Numbered from the stretch's first letter, positions 1 to 13,093 are shown. The stretch is DNA of 64,000 nucleotides from Arachis hypogaea (GCF_003086295.3 NC_092050.1:150046699-150110698), one strand, 5' to 3'. The notes: generated by a model from the letters alone, not told the origin. Made by a program: numbers and translations.

Positions 1-3000
1 GAAGAGTCAAAAGAAAAGGTGGTCATAAAGTAATGTATAGAAGTTGAAAGGAAAAGTAGCAATAGCAGTGGTTATGATAGAACCCAGCAACAAAGTTTCA
101 AACAAATATGACAGCAACAGTAGAATGGAACAGCAGGGGATTATGATAGAGTGTTCACAAATGAAGTCAACAAAACTAAAGCATTAGAAGAAAGGTTGAT
201 TAGCACGGGTCATGCTAAATAGAGCTAGTTAGTGCTCAAGGTGTTGCTGCTAGTTAGTTTACACTTCTATTAATTAGCTTACACCTCGCATGAGTTAGTT
301 AATTAGTTTAGCATGTGTGGCTCACAATGTGACAGCTGGCTCACTCTTGCTATAAATAATTTGAGATTAACTGTTTTTATAACTAACTCCCATTTCACAC
401 AAAACAGATCTCAGAATCAATTCTTTCTCTACTCTCCCTCTACACTCTCATCTTCCAATTCTTCTTCTTCCTATTCTTCTTCGTTTGAGCCTGATACTTT
501 TTAAATCTATCAAAAATCAAAATTTTATTTAATTGATGTATTTTGAACACTATAATTTTAAAACAATAATTTTATTGAGTAGAAAATAAAATTCCCTCAT
601 AATGCACACATACTAATACTCCATATATTTTGTTGTGTTTAAGAAATAATTTATATATATAAAAAAGTTTTTGAAACTAACATTACATATCTAATATTGT
701 AACTAATATTCAATATAAGAAAATAAATATTTAACACTCAATTAAAAAAAATATGCAAAATTTAAATTCAATAAAAACTCATCTTTAACAAATTTAATAT
801 TATTGGACTCATTTAATAGTTTACTATAATGTTGGTTGAAAATAATTGCTATATAACTGACATATCTCAACTTTTTTAAATATATATATCTTACGCGGTG
901 AATAGTTTGCCATAAATCACTGAATCACGCCGCTTCTTATTTAAACCTAAACTAAACAAAGTTGTGATTTGAAACGGTTGTATATTGGTAATGATAACTC
1001 GATGTTATTTGTTCTTATTAATAATATTTTAAGTAAGAACGAAAGATTAGACATACACCATTAAACTAATCAAATATTAAATAAACCAACTGATTTTAAT
1101 TATATTGAAATCTATTCTCTGATGGATGACAATTCTTTTCAACTAATATTTTTTTCCTCTCCATTTCTCTCTCCTTCTTTCTAATTATTTTTGCTCATCC
1201 ATTATTTTATAAAAAAGTATAGATAAATAATTACTAACTAAGTCAATTTTAAGTAATTAATAATTATTAATTTTATATTTTAAAAAATAAAATTTAAATA
1301 ATTATTAATTAATAATAATTAATTAGTATGGAATATAATTCAAAAATATTTATTGATTTATTGTTATTAGTTACCTAACGAAATTGTTATTTTATTCATT
1401 GATTACTTGATTGTAATAATGTTGGCTAAAAAAAAGTTAATTCTATAATAAAAATAATTTAACAAATATATTTTTTGTTGTTTCTTGATATTTGATAATT
1501 ATAAAACTTCAAATTCAATGTTATTATTCTGTTTAATATTTCAAATTGTTTGCAGAAGATAAGATCAAAATAGTAAAAAAGTAAACTAAATTATTATCTG
1601 AAATATAGTTATAAACATTATAAGTCAACTTGGATATGATATTTGGTTGTATATTTTGCTAAGTTTAATTAATTCATTAGCTCATTCTTCAACGTTCTTT
1701 ATTAAGTAAGGAGTACTATATTTTTTATTAATTGAACAAATTTTAGTTTTTTATTTATTATATTTTGTATCAATAACTTAAATTTAGAATTTAAAATTTA
1801 AAATTTAGAGTTTAGAATTCAGTTGTTTAGAATTTAAAATTTAAGATTTAAGATTTAAGATTTATATTTTAGAATTTAATAAATTAAATTTTGCGTTTCT
1901 TATTTTTTATGGAGTGCATTAATATTCACCTTATTTATTAAATATTCTAAGTTTATATTTTAAAAGAAGTTACACTTCGTCTATAATTTTCAAGTTTGAT
2001 AAATAAATAATTTTTTAAATATAGTTGACTTTGTACATTTCGTGGTAAATTAATAGTTGACTTTGGTTATATGTGTATAATTAACTAATTATAGTAAAAT
2101 TTATATTATTAATATCCGCATGCATTATAGTTAAGAATATATGATGATAGCAACGAACTCATCATCTATTAAAGAAACTTATCATCTTATTATTAATTAG
2201 GCCTACGTCCCGTGCCAAGTAGTTCATATACATGTAAGAAAAATTTAATTGAGATCAAAGATCACTATTATTGAGTTTGGAAAGAAAACTCAATTTTTGT
2301 TTTTTGATATCTCTTAATTCAATATACCAAAAACTAATATATTATAAATTTAAATTTTATTTTAAGAGTCTGTTATTAGTTAATAAATTAATATAACATA
2401 AGATAATATTTAAAATTTTAATATTTATTTAAATAAATAAATAAATAATTTGATTAACTCAAATTGATTAATTAATTTCGCTCAAATTTAAAACAATTAA
2501 ATAAAAGAAAAGTGGAAATTAAATAAAGGCAATGAAAGAATTGATGGTGGCTACTGGCTAGAAAGCAGAGACAACATCATTTTGCACCATCATTTATCTC
2601 ACATGGATAGATCACTAGATATACCCTCAATGCAAGAACAACAACCTGGCTAACCCTAGAGGATATATATTCTGTTGAACCATTTTCTTTGTCCCCTAAC
2701 AGAAAACACCTTTACCACGCACCCTTATGTTTTTTTCTCAATAATTTTTATCAAGCTTTTGGAGCATATATGCGCGTATGGTTTTATTATTATTATTATT
2801 TATCACTATCACTTTTTAATATGTCATTTTTTAATCTCTATATATATGGATAGATAAAAGAAAATGGGAAAGTGTACTAATAAATAATTCTCGATCTATG
2901 CCGCTAACTGTTTATATAGTCTCTGCCATGAAAGATACACACAAAATCTTTGGATATATACACTCATACTCATATATAGGGATATAATGGTCTCTGTCCA

Positions 3001-3651
3001 CTCTGCAAGCGACAACCCTTACAAACCCACATAGCATGTATAGAATGTTCTCTCTTCTTACTATAGCTACAAGGAATAAATTAAAATCTTTTAATAGTTA
3101 TATATTAGATCAACATAGTTTACATTAACTACTATATGCCAAGTACACAACGAAAAGCATCAACTACCTTTCTTTTTTTTTTTTCCCAAAAAAAAAAGGT
3201 ATTATTTTAACTACAAATAACGATTCAGTTAGGCTTTAGTTTTAATTTGTCTTTAATGATTATAATCTCCTATTTTATCTCAATTATTTTATTTCGTTAA
3301 ATTTTTTTATCAAAATTAATTTTTTTTAAATATTTTTTATTATTTTTTATATTCTTTCTCTTATTTTTTTATTATTTTCACTTCAACCACTATTAAAATC
3401 ACTATAATAAAAAAAAATCATAATGAAAAGACAGGTATTTTTAGAAGAAAAAATTTAATTTTAATCAAATAATTATTAAAATAGAACTAAATAAAATATT
3501 TGCATAAAAATAAAAAATTTTAAATATTAAAGTCAAAATTAGAATTATTAGAGACTAAAATAACACTTTATCTTTTTATATTAAATACTATTAATATAAA
3601 AGTGTAGTTGATTGACAAAATTTATTTTCAACCATGCTATGTATAGACTAA
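1..3651. other. AT-rich spacer, no gene recognised
   Basis: No reading frame here resembles a known protein; the short open frames are low-complexity. Around 351-357 there is a TATAAAT motif followed by a pyrimidine-rich stretch (about 430-500), which looks like a promoter plus leader or a fragment of an LTR. No matching second copy, primer binding site or coding sequence follows, so it stays unassigned. Confidence 0.6.
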
Positions 3652-3778
3652 AATCAGTCACTAGTATAAAATATATATTGACATACAAAATATATATTAA
3701 AAATGAGTTAAACAACATATGTAGTCATACATGCACAAATACATATATAATAACTTATTTTTGTGGCTGATTTTGATG
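3652..3778 (-). repeat. dispersed AT-rich repeat, copy A
   Basis: Read on the minus strand, this stretch carries the block TTTTTAATATATATTTT followed by AATATATATTTTATAC. Related blocks occur at about 26118-26205 and 63735-63868 on the plus strand. The three share a stretch around GTTTAACT plus the AT-rich tail (B lacks the former). It is probably a MITE-like repeat; I could not define ends or target duplications. Confidence 0.4.
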
Positions 3779-5607
3779 TATTAGATTATCTAACACAAAG
3801 AAAGAACAAAAACTCTATTGATAAAGTTTTTAATTCAGAGTGAATCTTGCAGAGCAAGCAACAAAAATAGAAGGAGAAGATCGATTCTATCACCCGTAGG
3901 CCATTTCTTATGGACTAAATCAAGAGGTTACATCAAAATTAGTGGTTGACACTAGTGATTCTATCATCCTTAAGTCACTTCTTATGAACGATAAAATCAT
4001 TGACTTTAGGGTAGACGATGACACACATCCACTAAAAGAAAAAAAGACAACGTAAAAGAATAAGGGGACAATGGAAATGAAGAATAGAAAGAGAAATTTG
4101 GTGACGAACAAGGAATTGATGAGGACAAAAAAGAAGAAAAAGAGAAATCCGAATAAGGATAACTTTAGAATTTTATATCAGATAAATTCAACAGTATTAT
4201 TTAGAATTTTTTTTAAATAATTTTATTAAATAATATTATCGTCAAAATTTTTGTCAAAAAATTCCGTTGGTCATTAGGGCGCGAAAAATATTAAAATGCT
4301 CTCAACGTTGCCATAGAATTTTTTTTCTGACAATAAGTACTATTTAAATTGGTCATCCTAAAAAATATTACTGTCAGAAATTTCTAACAATAATTAATAT
4401 CAAATTAATAAATTTTACTGGTAAATGATTACGGACGATGTTTATATCGTTAGATTTTTTTTTTTTTTACAGGAAATTTGACCATCAAAATTTTTTAAGA
4501 ATTTCAACAATAAATTCAAGGGTTTTAAACTTTTTCCTTTTTTTGTTTGTAGTGAATATGTTGTATGGTTATTAATTCAATTTTTATAAATACACCCCAG
4601 AACTTATTACTAATTAACATTTCGATTCATGTTGAGTTATTTATTAGCTATTAGTTTCTAGTGATTAGAAATATAAGCATTTAGGTATATCTATACTCAC
4701 TAATATAAATTTTTAAGATAAGTGAATTTATAACACTAATTTTCGTTATCATAATAAATATTCACACCACAACGATCGAAGTTCATAATAAGAATAAGGA
4801 GAATGGCAGGTAAATAATGATCATTTTAAACAACATGAATAACTATCAATCAAATAAAAATACACTACATTTAATTTAATTTACATTATTCACATATTAT
4901 TTAAAAATGTTGTTGATTACCTATATTTTTTCTAAAAATAATAATGATGTACAGATATATAAAACTCTCCTATTGGCAATGCATATAGTATTTAACCTAG
5001 CTATAGAGCTATTAAATATTATGAGTATTACTTTATGAACACTTAATCAGTTTGAACAAGGTTTTTAACTTTTTTATTTAATGTTATACTATTTTTTAGT
5101 TGAAGTCTCCAAGTTTTAGTTAAAATAAATAAATAAATTTTTACTACTATTATAATAAAGTGGTGCAACTTTTGTCTATGATCCCCTCAACTAATTAAGT
5201 GTGCGAATTTTATTGGTTGTTTCTAGTCAAGTAGGCTATAGACATAATGTTCCCCTCACAAGTCTCAAACCCTCTTACTCACAAGTCACAAGTCACAAGT
5301 CACAATCCCTCTTTCTAATCAATGATGCCTTAGTTTTCTTTAATTCTTTCATAACATAGCTGTAGAAGGTTAATTGGTCTAGCTTCCCCATCCATCATTC
5401 ATCATTATATATTCTTTGCCTACTTGGAGGGGACCATACCTATATATTAGTTTTTATTATTCTTCTTGTTAGCAAATATTTGATTATTACATTTAAAAAA
5501 AAAAAAAAAAACTATGATTGGCTCTTCAAAAATGGGACTACTAAAAAGATAGTGAGTTTATTATCCACTAGTGTATTAATTCAATTTGTTTTATAAAATA
5601 AATGTGG
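3779..5607. other. AT-rich spacer, no gene recognised
   Basis: No coding sequence is supported. The short minus-strand frame at 3920-4111 is low-complexity. The part around 4260-4554 has degenerate CACTA-like wording (GTAGTG at 4549-4554 after a T-rich run) but no partner end could be found. Confidence 0.5.

Positions 5608-5691
<84 letters not shown>
5608..5691. repeat. ATA trinucleotide microsatellite
   Basis: About 28 uninterrupted ATA units. Long arrays of this class recur at 13.5, 13.9, 14.3, 33.5, 43.6 and 50.8 kb in the window. Likely polymorphic in length. Confidence 0.95.
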
Positions 5692-5694
<3 letters not shown>

Positions 5695-6663
5695 TTGAGG
5701 TTATAGTTAAGATGATAAGTATTTTATGCTAAAATCAAAAGATCATGAGTTCAATTATTAGAGTTAATAAAATATTTTTGTAAAAGATTAAGGATATTTT
5801 GAAAAATAAAATTTACATACAACTCATTCACATTCTTCCATTATATAAGATGGTAGATTATTCAACGAACTCAATAATCAAATTTGAAATTCAAAGTGTA
5901 AAGAGGACATGCATTTTTCATTCATTCAATTCTTTGATTATGATCATGAGTACGTAGTTCTCAACTTATTGTAGAGGTGTTTTCTTTTCAATAAACATAT
6001 AATCAAATTTCACCTTTTTTCATTTATTTGTCCACTTATCGATCAATATGTGATAGGGAGATTTGGATAAGCATTGCGTTGGGGTCAATGAATTGAAAAT
6101 TGAAAATTCATGCTACCTTCTTAAAAGGCACTATATATATATAGGTCCCATTTTACGTACCATAGTCAAATTAAAGATCAATATATCAGGGAAACATCAG
6201 ACAAGATCCAATTAAATCGACGAATGTTTTCGCCATTCTTTTTTGAGTAAAAGAAAAGACAACACTTGGGTTTAAATTTTTTAAAATAAAAATAAAATAA
6301 TTTTAATTTGCTGCATTTTCATAGTTAATTTTCTGTGTATTTTTGTAACAAAGTATTTTTCGATTTTTTTTTTAAGGTGTAAAATATTATGCGTTTATTT
6401 CTGTTTTCAACCTTTTTATTTATTTATTTTTTAAAATGTAATGGGTCAATAAGTTTTTCTTTAAAATGATTTGTTTGAAAAATAAAATAAAATCCAAACA
6501 CTTGAACAGAGAAAGTTCAAATAATTAGACCCGAAAATGAGAGGCTGGAAAAAAATTTTTGGTCTCCCATGGAGAAAATAAAGCCCAAAACTATCTATCA
6601 CCAAAACATAGTAAAAAGCCCAAATCAAATTTGGGTAAGTACCAACCGGAATTAAAAAAACAA

Positions 6664-6804
6664 GGTGAAAACTCAGGTGCAGTCGACTCCACGTGAAGTT
6701 GATAGTTGAGAGCCGTTAAATGAAAATTTAGTCAAATTAGTCAAATCATCTGACAACTCTCATCTATCAACTTCACGTGAAGTCGACTGCACCTGAGTTT
6801 CCAC
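6664..6804. mobile_element. Mutator-type MITE, 141 bp
   Basis: The two ends are inverted copies of GGTGAAAACTCAGGTGCAG (right arm GTGGAAACTCAGGTGCAG when inverted), and the complementarity runs through most of the element (ACTTCACGTGAAGT-type core in both arms). It is flanked by the direct repeat AAAAAAACAA (6654-6663 and 6805-6814), consistent with the 9-10 bp duplication made by Mutator-like transposases. The wording resembles MITEs known from peanut, but I cannot confirm the family. Confidence 0.85.
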
Positions 6805-7103
6805 AAAAAAACAAATATAACAATTCAAATTTAGAAGTTTCCATCAATGGAGTTCTGATATCAGTTGTAGTATTAGATTAAAAAATAAATAATCTACGCT
6901 ATGTGCAGCACTTAAACTTTAATTACTGAACTAGACGTATAATACAATTCTTTGAAAAAATAAACTAATCACGTGAATTTAATTCGTATATAAAATGTGA
7001 CTCAAATTATTGACCTAGTCACTCATGAAAACCTAAGGAATAATCTCTAACAAAAAGAGAAACAATAATTTTACCTTATTTTTTTTTATTATATTACTCT
7101 ATA

Positions 7104-8152
7104 CAGTAACGGATCTAGAAAATTTTGTCAGTGGGGCAATGTATATATAATATGATAATAATTTTATAATTATATTTTGTTATGGTAAAATATAATTAGT
7201 TTTCAAATTGTCTAACAAATAAATTTAAACACTAAAATAATAAATTAAATAGGTTTTATATTTTTTTCAATTGTCAATACAATCAAATATTTTTCTTTTT
7301 ATATATGTTATTGAACAATCATTTAAAAATTCATCTCCCATATGATTACAAAATTGACTTTTTATAATATTTATAGCCGAAGAGGTTTTTTCAACTAATG
7401 TTGTTGTTACTGGCAAACCTAAAACTAATTTAAAAAAAATACCAATAAAAAATAATATTCTTTGGAATTTATGGAATTTTTTTTTAAAACTAAGCCATTT
7501 AATTTCAGACAACATTTTTTTGTTTTATTTTCAATCTTTTTTTTTTAGTCTTTCATTGATTAAATTTTAAAATTTTGCTACAACTTTTGATATAGACAAT
7601 TTATAAAAAAAAATCTTTGGTAATATTTATTTACATAAACATACCAAAAATCTAAAATTATTTTTAAATATTCAAATAATTTAGATATTAATTTTTTATT
7701 AATATTAAGCAAACTAAATATATTTTTCATGGATAAATTTTTAATCTTTTATAATAAAAAAATATTTAATGAGTCAAATTTTACCTCTTCATTATATTTA
7801 TTTAATTTTTTTAATTTGTTAAGCGCTAAATTAACAAATAAAAAATAATTTTATTTTAACATTGTTGTAGTGTATCAACTTTTAATAATAATAAATTTAT
7901 TTACTAAAATTGAATTGATGTGCTTGATATTGATGTTTTTATATATTTATTATTGATTAATGTTTATATTTCGTGTCTTTTTTTTTATTTTTATACACTG
8001 AAAAGTGTGTGAACCAACAAAAAAAATTTAGTGGGGTCAAATTTATTTTTTGAGTGGAGATAAATATATTTCTTTTATGTGTTCTACATGAAGGTTTATA
8101 AAAATTCAACGGGGACACTTGCCCCACATGGTTAAAGGTAGATTTGTCCCTG
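7104..8152 (-). mobile_element. decayed hAT element, 1.05 kb
   Basis: The left end CAGTAACGGATCTA and the inverted right end CAGGGACAAATCTA form short imperfect terminal repeats. The flanks ACTCTATA (7096-7103) and ACTCCACA (8153-8160) match at 6 of 8 positions, fitting an old 8-bp hAT duplication. A transposase C-terminus lies inside on the minus strand. A second copy of the left end, in the same orientation, starts at about 63635. Confidence 0.7.
7267..7515 (-). pseudogene. hAT transposase C-terminal dimerisation domain remnant
   Basis: The 82-residue minus-strand frame contains LVLGLPVTTTLVEKTSSAIN, then NHMGDEFLND, and ends with IFDCID. This is the pattern of the hAT C-terminal dimerisation domain of the TTF-zinc-finger/ZMYM1-like plant hAT proteins (core P-V-x-x-x-x-V-E-x-x-x-S-A). 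In an active transposase this domain mediates dimerisation and completes the RNase H-like catalytic fold. The catalytic and zinc-finger parts are absent; the rest of the element is AT-rich and closed in all frames. The frame closes at the normal C-terminal position of the family, so this is the genuine protein end of a deleted, inactive copy. Confidence 0.75.
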
Positions 8153-8160
8153 ACTCCACA

Positions 8161-9046
8161 CATATTTTTTTTTATGTATACATACATTTATAAAAAAAAG
8201 ACATTATTAAAATAAGAACGAAAACATTCATTTTCAACAAAATTATTTAAAAGATAATAAAAAATATGTTATCTTATTTTTATTTTTAATTACCGTTAAT
8301 TTTATTTTATATTTTTTAATTATTACTAGAATAATTAAGTAATATTAGATATAATAAATGTATAATTATAAATATTACAATAAATTATGAATAATAGATT
8401 AAATAATAGAGTTTTGCTATACATTTAAGTGTTTTTGTCAATTAAATTTAATTAAACTGATCCAAATTCAACAAAAATCATTCACATAAACTGATAAAAG
8501 TGCGCCTGATGAATTACACACTTTTTTTTTTATGCATTTTTTTTTTTTTGCGTGTTTTCTCCTTTCTCGTCCTTCTTTTATTATTGTTGTTGTTGCTGCA
8601 TTTTTTTCTCCGCTTTCTTCTTATGTTGTAGCAACATTTTTTAAAAAATTGTTTTCGTCTCTTTTCTTTTTTTTATTCTTTTTAAGAGAATAAAAACAAA
8701 AAAAATTATGAGAAGAAGAAGAAAACTAAAACTTTTTAAATTTGAGACAAAAAATTTTTGAATTTTGACACCAAAATTTCTTAAGATGTCACAAAAAATT
8801 TCTTAATTAATTAAAAAATATCAAAAATAAAAATAGCATCAAAATTTCTCAATGATGGGACCGAAATTTCTTCCAATATATCTTCTTCTTTTACTTTTTT
8901 CTTTATATTTTATCTTCTTTTTCTTTCTCCAACATGTTCTTCTTTTTCATATTTTGTTATTAATACAAATTTTTTTCTCTATCTTCTTATGTTTTACTTC
9001 AAAAATAGAGAATTTTATCTAAACAAAATTATTTTAAAGTTGAATT
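8161..9046. other. AT-rich spacer, nothing recognised
   Basis: Low-complexity AT- and pyrimidine-rich DNA without a supported gene or repeat structure. Confidence 0.6.
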
Positions 9047-10146
9047 CACTACAAGAAAAATGTTGAATACCATTGAATTTAGCGTCTCGAGTTACCGTCG
9101 ATTTTACCGATGGATTTATGGAGGGATTTGTTGTGAAATTCATTACGTCAAATTGTTACCGACAGATTTACTTATCTGACGGTAAATTCATGGGTAATAT
9201 TTGGAGGAAAAAGATACAGAATAAGCGCAAATTTTTTTGTCGAGTTACCATTAGATTGTTCGACGGTAACACATTTTAGTTAAATGTTGCATTTTGGTGA
9301 CACGAAGTGCGTTACTGTTTGATTTATCCGATGGTGAATCCAACGGTAACCAGGTCTAAAATTGAGAGCATAAACCTTCTCTCCCTTCATTTTGGAAACC
9401 CTCTCTCTTTCTCTCAAACCCTCTCTCTCAAACTCTCTTCTCCATTTCTCTCTCTACCTAGCCCAGCCCCTTCGCCGCTGCTCCAGCACCATCGTCGCCC
9501 CAGACACCGCCGTTTTTCATTTCTCTCTCTACCCAACCCTTTCGCCGTCGCTCTAGATTCAGGTACATCCTCACTCTCCATCTCCATGACATCTATTTCA
9601 AAATTAGAAACATAATTTCTTTAACGGTTAGTGTGTTACCTTTTAGTTTGTTATTCTATTAGTGTTAGAAATTTGATTAGTGAGGATTGTGGCTGTTGAA
9701 TGATTCTGAGTTAGTTGAAGTGTTATACATTTCTTTTAGGAATCATGATGTCTGAGAATGTTAGTTTAGGAATCATGTTTAGTTTGTATGTTTGTGTGTG
9801 TTAATTTGTTATATTAGAATATCAGAACATACAATGCTTAATTATAATTTATGATTCAGGGTTATGTTAATTTTTGGTTATGTTAATTTAGGGTTAAGTT
9901 AATTCAGGCTTTGTGTTTTGGTTATCATATAATAATTTAAGATTTATTATTACTTGTTTAATTATTACTTGTGTTTTATTTTTTCTTGTTTTTGTTAGAT
10001 TGGAAAATCATGGGCTATGAGAAAATTTTTTAATTTAATTTTTGACGTAAATTCTATTGGTTTGAATAATTGGTTTGTTTGGTGGGTTTGTTTGAATAAG
10101 TTAAGGTTTAGGGTTTTATTCAACTCTTGTATGTTGGTTTGGATGG

Positions 10147-12010
10147 AACCCCAATACTTGCATATAGGAGATCGCTAACATCATTAAGTTGATGTATGAC
10201 CACCCGTAGTCGACCTACATGCAGATCATAGCTGAGACCAGAGATCGATGGTTTCAAAAGTAGGCGGTAAGAACCTAATACTCTTGAATTAATTAACTGT
10301 ATTTGAATTGTATTTTATTCTGAATAACTAATGTTGGTGAATCACTTTGTGCAGTTGAAATTCATATGGGATACGGAACATAATCTCATGATCAGGAAGT
10401 TCTACGACTACCTGACAATTAAACGTTTTCAGTAGATGATGAGCGACGTTCGTAAAGGGCGCGACCACCTAACGTTGTGGATCCGTCCAGCCATCAAGAA
10501 GGAATTGGAGGCCTATTTTACTCATGATAAGGGGTTCAAACGTCGCCGTCTAACAAACGTCGCTAACAGGGTTTCGCCCAGGTCGTCCAAGTATACGGGT
10601 GGGTCAGCGACCTTCATGAAGATAAAGAGCAAACTAGTAAAAATTTTGTCATTCTTTAATGGTTTTAATAGCTACTTGAATTATTAGTTGTTTAATTTGT
10701 TCATTTATTTTATTGGTTGATATATTAATTTGTAGTCTAAGTCGTTGGACTGTGAGGCGACACTGGCGGAGACCTTCAAGTATACCCATACTTTGAAGGC
10801 CAACAAGGAGAGATTTGCTGACGAGCGGTCAACGGCCCATTATGTGAGTTTAAATTAATCTTAAGTTTCAAATTTATTTGGTTTAAAGTCAATTATTTAA
10901 CTGTTATCCTAATCACGACGTCTGTGACACAGGAGGATTACACGCATAAGTTGGAGGCCGCGACCTAGCAATCTTGGCTACCTAGTGAGAACGACGAAGT
11001 CGGCTCCAAGACTCAGTGGTAGATCCTAATAGAATTTGGTGCGAGACCGCTTCTGAACCCCATAAGAATCACTGCTTTGGGTTGAGGTCGTTCTTCACCA
11101 GTGGCCTCCGCTCCTCCGTGTTAAGGGTGCACATGGGCCGGGTGAAGCCGGGTTTGATGTGACCTAGACCCGGCCCGAAATATACATCGGGTCTATTTAT
11201 TAGACCCGAACCCGGCCCTAGACCGATGAAACCAATACACTTTCGGGCCACAATTATACCGGGTGAAAATCGGGCCGTTAACATTACATTACGTTGATAC
11301 CTTCTTGTAAGCTAGCATGTAAAAATATCCAAATTTCCAAGATTCCAACCATTAGTTAACATGGCAAAATTCACTTAGAAAAATATAACAAGAACCAACC
11401 CTTCTTCAAAATTAAAGCATAACCACAATCAATATTAAAGTATAACCACAATCAATACTAATATTGTCTAATAATACCAAATATTTAAATCAATACAAAT
11501 AACACAATCTTATGTATTAGTCTAAAGTCTTATGCATTCTAAACATAAAACATTAACTTATAGTCTTATAACTAATAACACAAAATATTAAGGTTTACAA
11601 TACTTAAATTCCACATAAGAATAGTCATGATCCATCACTAATAACACAAAATATTAATTGTATATGATAACCGGGCCACCGGGCCGGCTTCGGGTGACCT
11701 GAGATATGGCCCGAACCGACCCGAAATAATGACCGGGTCTATTTTTGAGACCCGTACCCGACCCTAAACCCGATGAAATCACACCAAATTAGTCCCTAAA
11801 GTGTTCGGGACCGGGCCGAGCCTTCGGGCCGGACCGGGTCTGTGCACCCCTACTCCGTGTTGGCGGCTTCCTCTACCACCAGCCTTGCCGATCCCCAGGA
11901 AGTTGTTGACTTGTGAGAGGAGGTGCAAAAGCTGACACAGGAGCTTCACCAGCAAGTGGAGCAGGCTAAGCAGAGATACAACAAACTTCTTGCACGTGTG
12001 GAAGGAGTCG
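10147..12010 (+). pseudogene. CACTA Transposase_24 (PTTA/En-Spm) family gene, broken
   Basis: At least four exon-like blocks can be read: about 10147-10266, 10355-10636, 10736-10843, and 10933 onward, with GT-AG type borders. They encode pieces typical of the plant transposase (Ptta/En/Spm) family: a segment ending in RDRWFQK; the block beginning LKFIWDTEHN; AIKKELEAYFTHDKG; a second conserved block; and a C-terminal coiled-coil-like stretch LTQELHQQVEQAKQRYNKLL (11926 onward). The family is carried by CACTA elements beside the main transposase and is thought to help bind DNA. In-frame TAG/TGA codons in several exons and a 731-bp hAT MITE inside the last exon (11122-11852) make it non-functional. 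Exon limits are my reading, not proven. Confidence 0.65.
11122..11852. mobile_element. hAT-type MITE, 731 bp
   Basis: Terminal inverted repeats are TAAGGGTGCAC (left) and TAGGGGTGCAC (right, inverted). The flanks carry a perfect 8-bp duplication, CTCCGTGT, at 11114-11121 and 11853-11860, diagnostic of hAT. Both subterminal zones are packed with GACCGGGT / CGGGCC motifs; the centre is AT-rich. There is no transposase. It splits a CACTA gene exon, so it is the younger of the two. Confidence 0.9.
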
Positions 12011-12075
12011 TTGCCATCAGCTCAATCGGTTGTGAGATCAGATGGAGGAGTACAACTAGCAGATGCTTGTTGGAG

Positions 12076-12076
<1 letters not shown>

Positions 12077-12162
<86 letters not shown>
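12077..12162. repeat. CT dinucleotide microsatellite (43 units)
   Basis: An uninterrupted run of about 43 CT units. The open frames that cross it on both strands (Ser-Leu or Arg-Glu repeats) are products of the repeat, not genes. Confidence 0.97.
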
Positions 12163-12166
<4 letters not shown>

Positions 12167-12798
12167 GCGGTAATGGTGTCCTCTACCATCTCTCTCTCCC
12201 CCTGCGATTTATCTCTCTCCTTCGCCGGCGATTTTGCTGTAGCGGCAGTCCTTCGCAGGAGGTGCCCTCTTCTTCCTCTTCTCCCTTTTCTCTTTTCCTT
12301 TCTTCTTCTTTCTCTGAGGCTCTGAGCTTCTTTTCTCATATTCTTCTTTCTTCTTTCTTCTTTTTATGTGATCTCTTTTTGTTTGCATTGTGAATGTGTG
12401 TTAATGAATGAAATTGATGAAGAATGATTTTGTATTTGAAAGATGAATTGGTTAGGTTATGTAGGCGAGTGATAGTAACGGTGAAAATGTGTGGACGGTG
12501 TGGTGGTGGTTGTTAATAGAAAAATAATGGTGACGATAGTTAAAGAGGAGATGATATGATAGAAGCTAGGGTTGATGGTGTTGGAGTTAGATTAAAATTT
12601 TTAAATAGATTGAGAGTATAATTAAAATTTTGATTAAAGGTAAGATTGGAAGAAAATAATTGATCAATTATTGACCATTAAAAAATTAATAATAGGAATA
12701 AAATTAAAACTTATTTAAAACATTAAGAATAAAATTGAATCAAATTAAACGTTGAGAATAATTTTAAAACATTAAAAACAAAAAATATATTTTATCCA
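12163..12798. other. pyrimidine-rich then AT-rich spacer
   Basis: A CT-rich tail to about 12370, then plain AT-rich DNA. No gene recognised. Confidence 0.5.
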
Positions 12799-12807
12799 AA
12801 ACAAAAA

Positions 12808-13013
12808 GGTAACTACTCCAATAAAAATGTTAAAAATATCTTTTTATGATGATCTTTGTTTAAAAAGTATAACTTATTTGTTTAGCCACATTTTAAATAA
12901 AAATAACACTTTTATAACATATGAAAATCAAATCCTATAATTTATCATCCAATAGTCAAAATAAAATATCTCTATATGATGACAATGATAAAATCTTTAT
13001 TGGAGTAGCCACC
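12808..13013. mobile_element. Mutator-type MITE, 206 bp
   Basis: Ends are GGTAACTACTCCAATAAA and, inverted, GGTGGCTACTCCAATAAA. A perfect 9-bp duplication AAACAAAAA flanks it (12799-12807, 13014-13022). It has no coding capacity. Confidence 0.9.
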
Positions 13014-13093
13014 AAACAAAAATACTCATCATTTTGACCGATCAGAGTTGGTGTATTTCCCCTCTGAAGATGCTGGTTTGTAATTTTTTGTTA

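Larger units (their letters stand above)
9047..12076 (+). mobile_element. CACTA (En/Spm) element, 3' end not found
   Basis: The element opens with the CACTA signature CACTACAAGAAAAATG at 9047. The next 300 bp holds the short subterminal repeats usual for the superfamily: variants of TTACCGTCG / TTACCGACAG / GACGGTAA in both orientations. A broken Transposase_24-type gene follows in the same orientation (10147-12010). No matching TTTTCTTGTAGTG end occurs downstream, so the right boundary is arbitrary and the copy is probably truncated or rearranged near the CT microsatellite. Confidence 0.65.

Noticed and set aside
313..504. 63-codon plus-strand frame near the window start
   Set aside because: Low-complexity serine-rich product of pyrimidine-rich DNA; more likely a leader or LTR fragment than a protein gene.
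3659..4554. Possible CACTA element ending at GTAGTG (4554)
   Set aside because: The right end wording is weak (TTTTGTTTGTAGTG), no convincing left end or 3-bp duplication was found, and there are no subterminal repeats.
11923..12393. Open frames of 105-156 codons on both strands across the CT repeat
   Set aside because: Ser-Leu and Arg-Glu runs are produced by the dinucleotide repeat, not by coding selection; only the first part of the plus-strand frame (11923-12010) belongs to a real, broken transposase gene.
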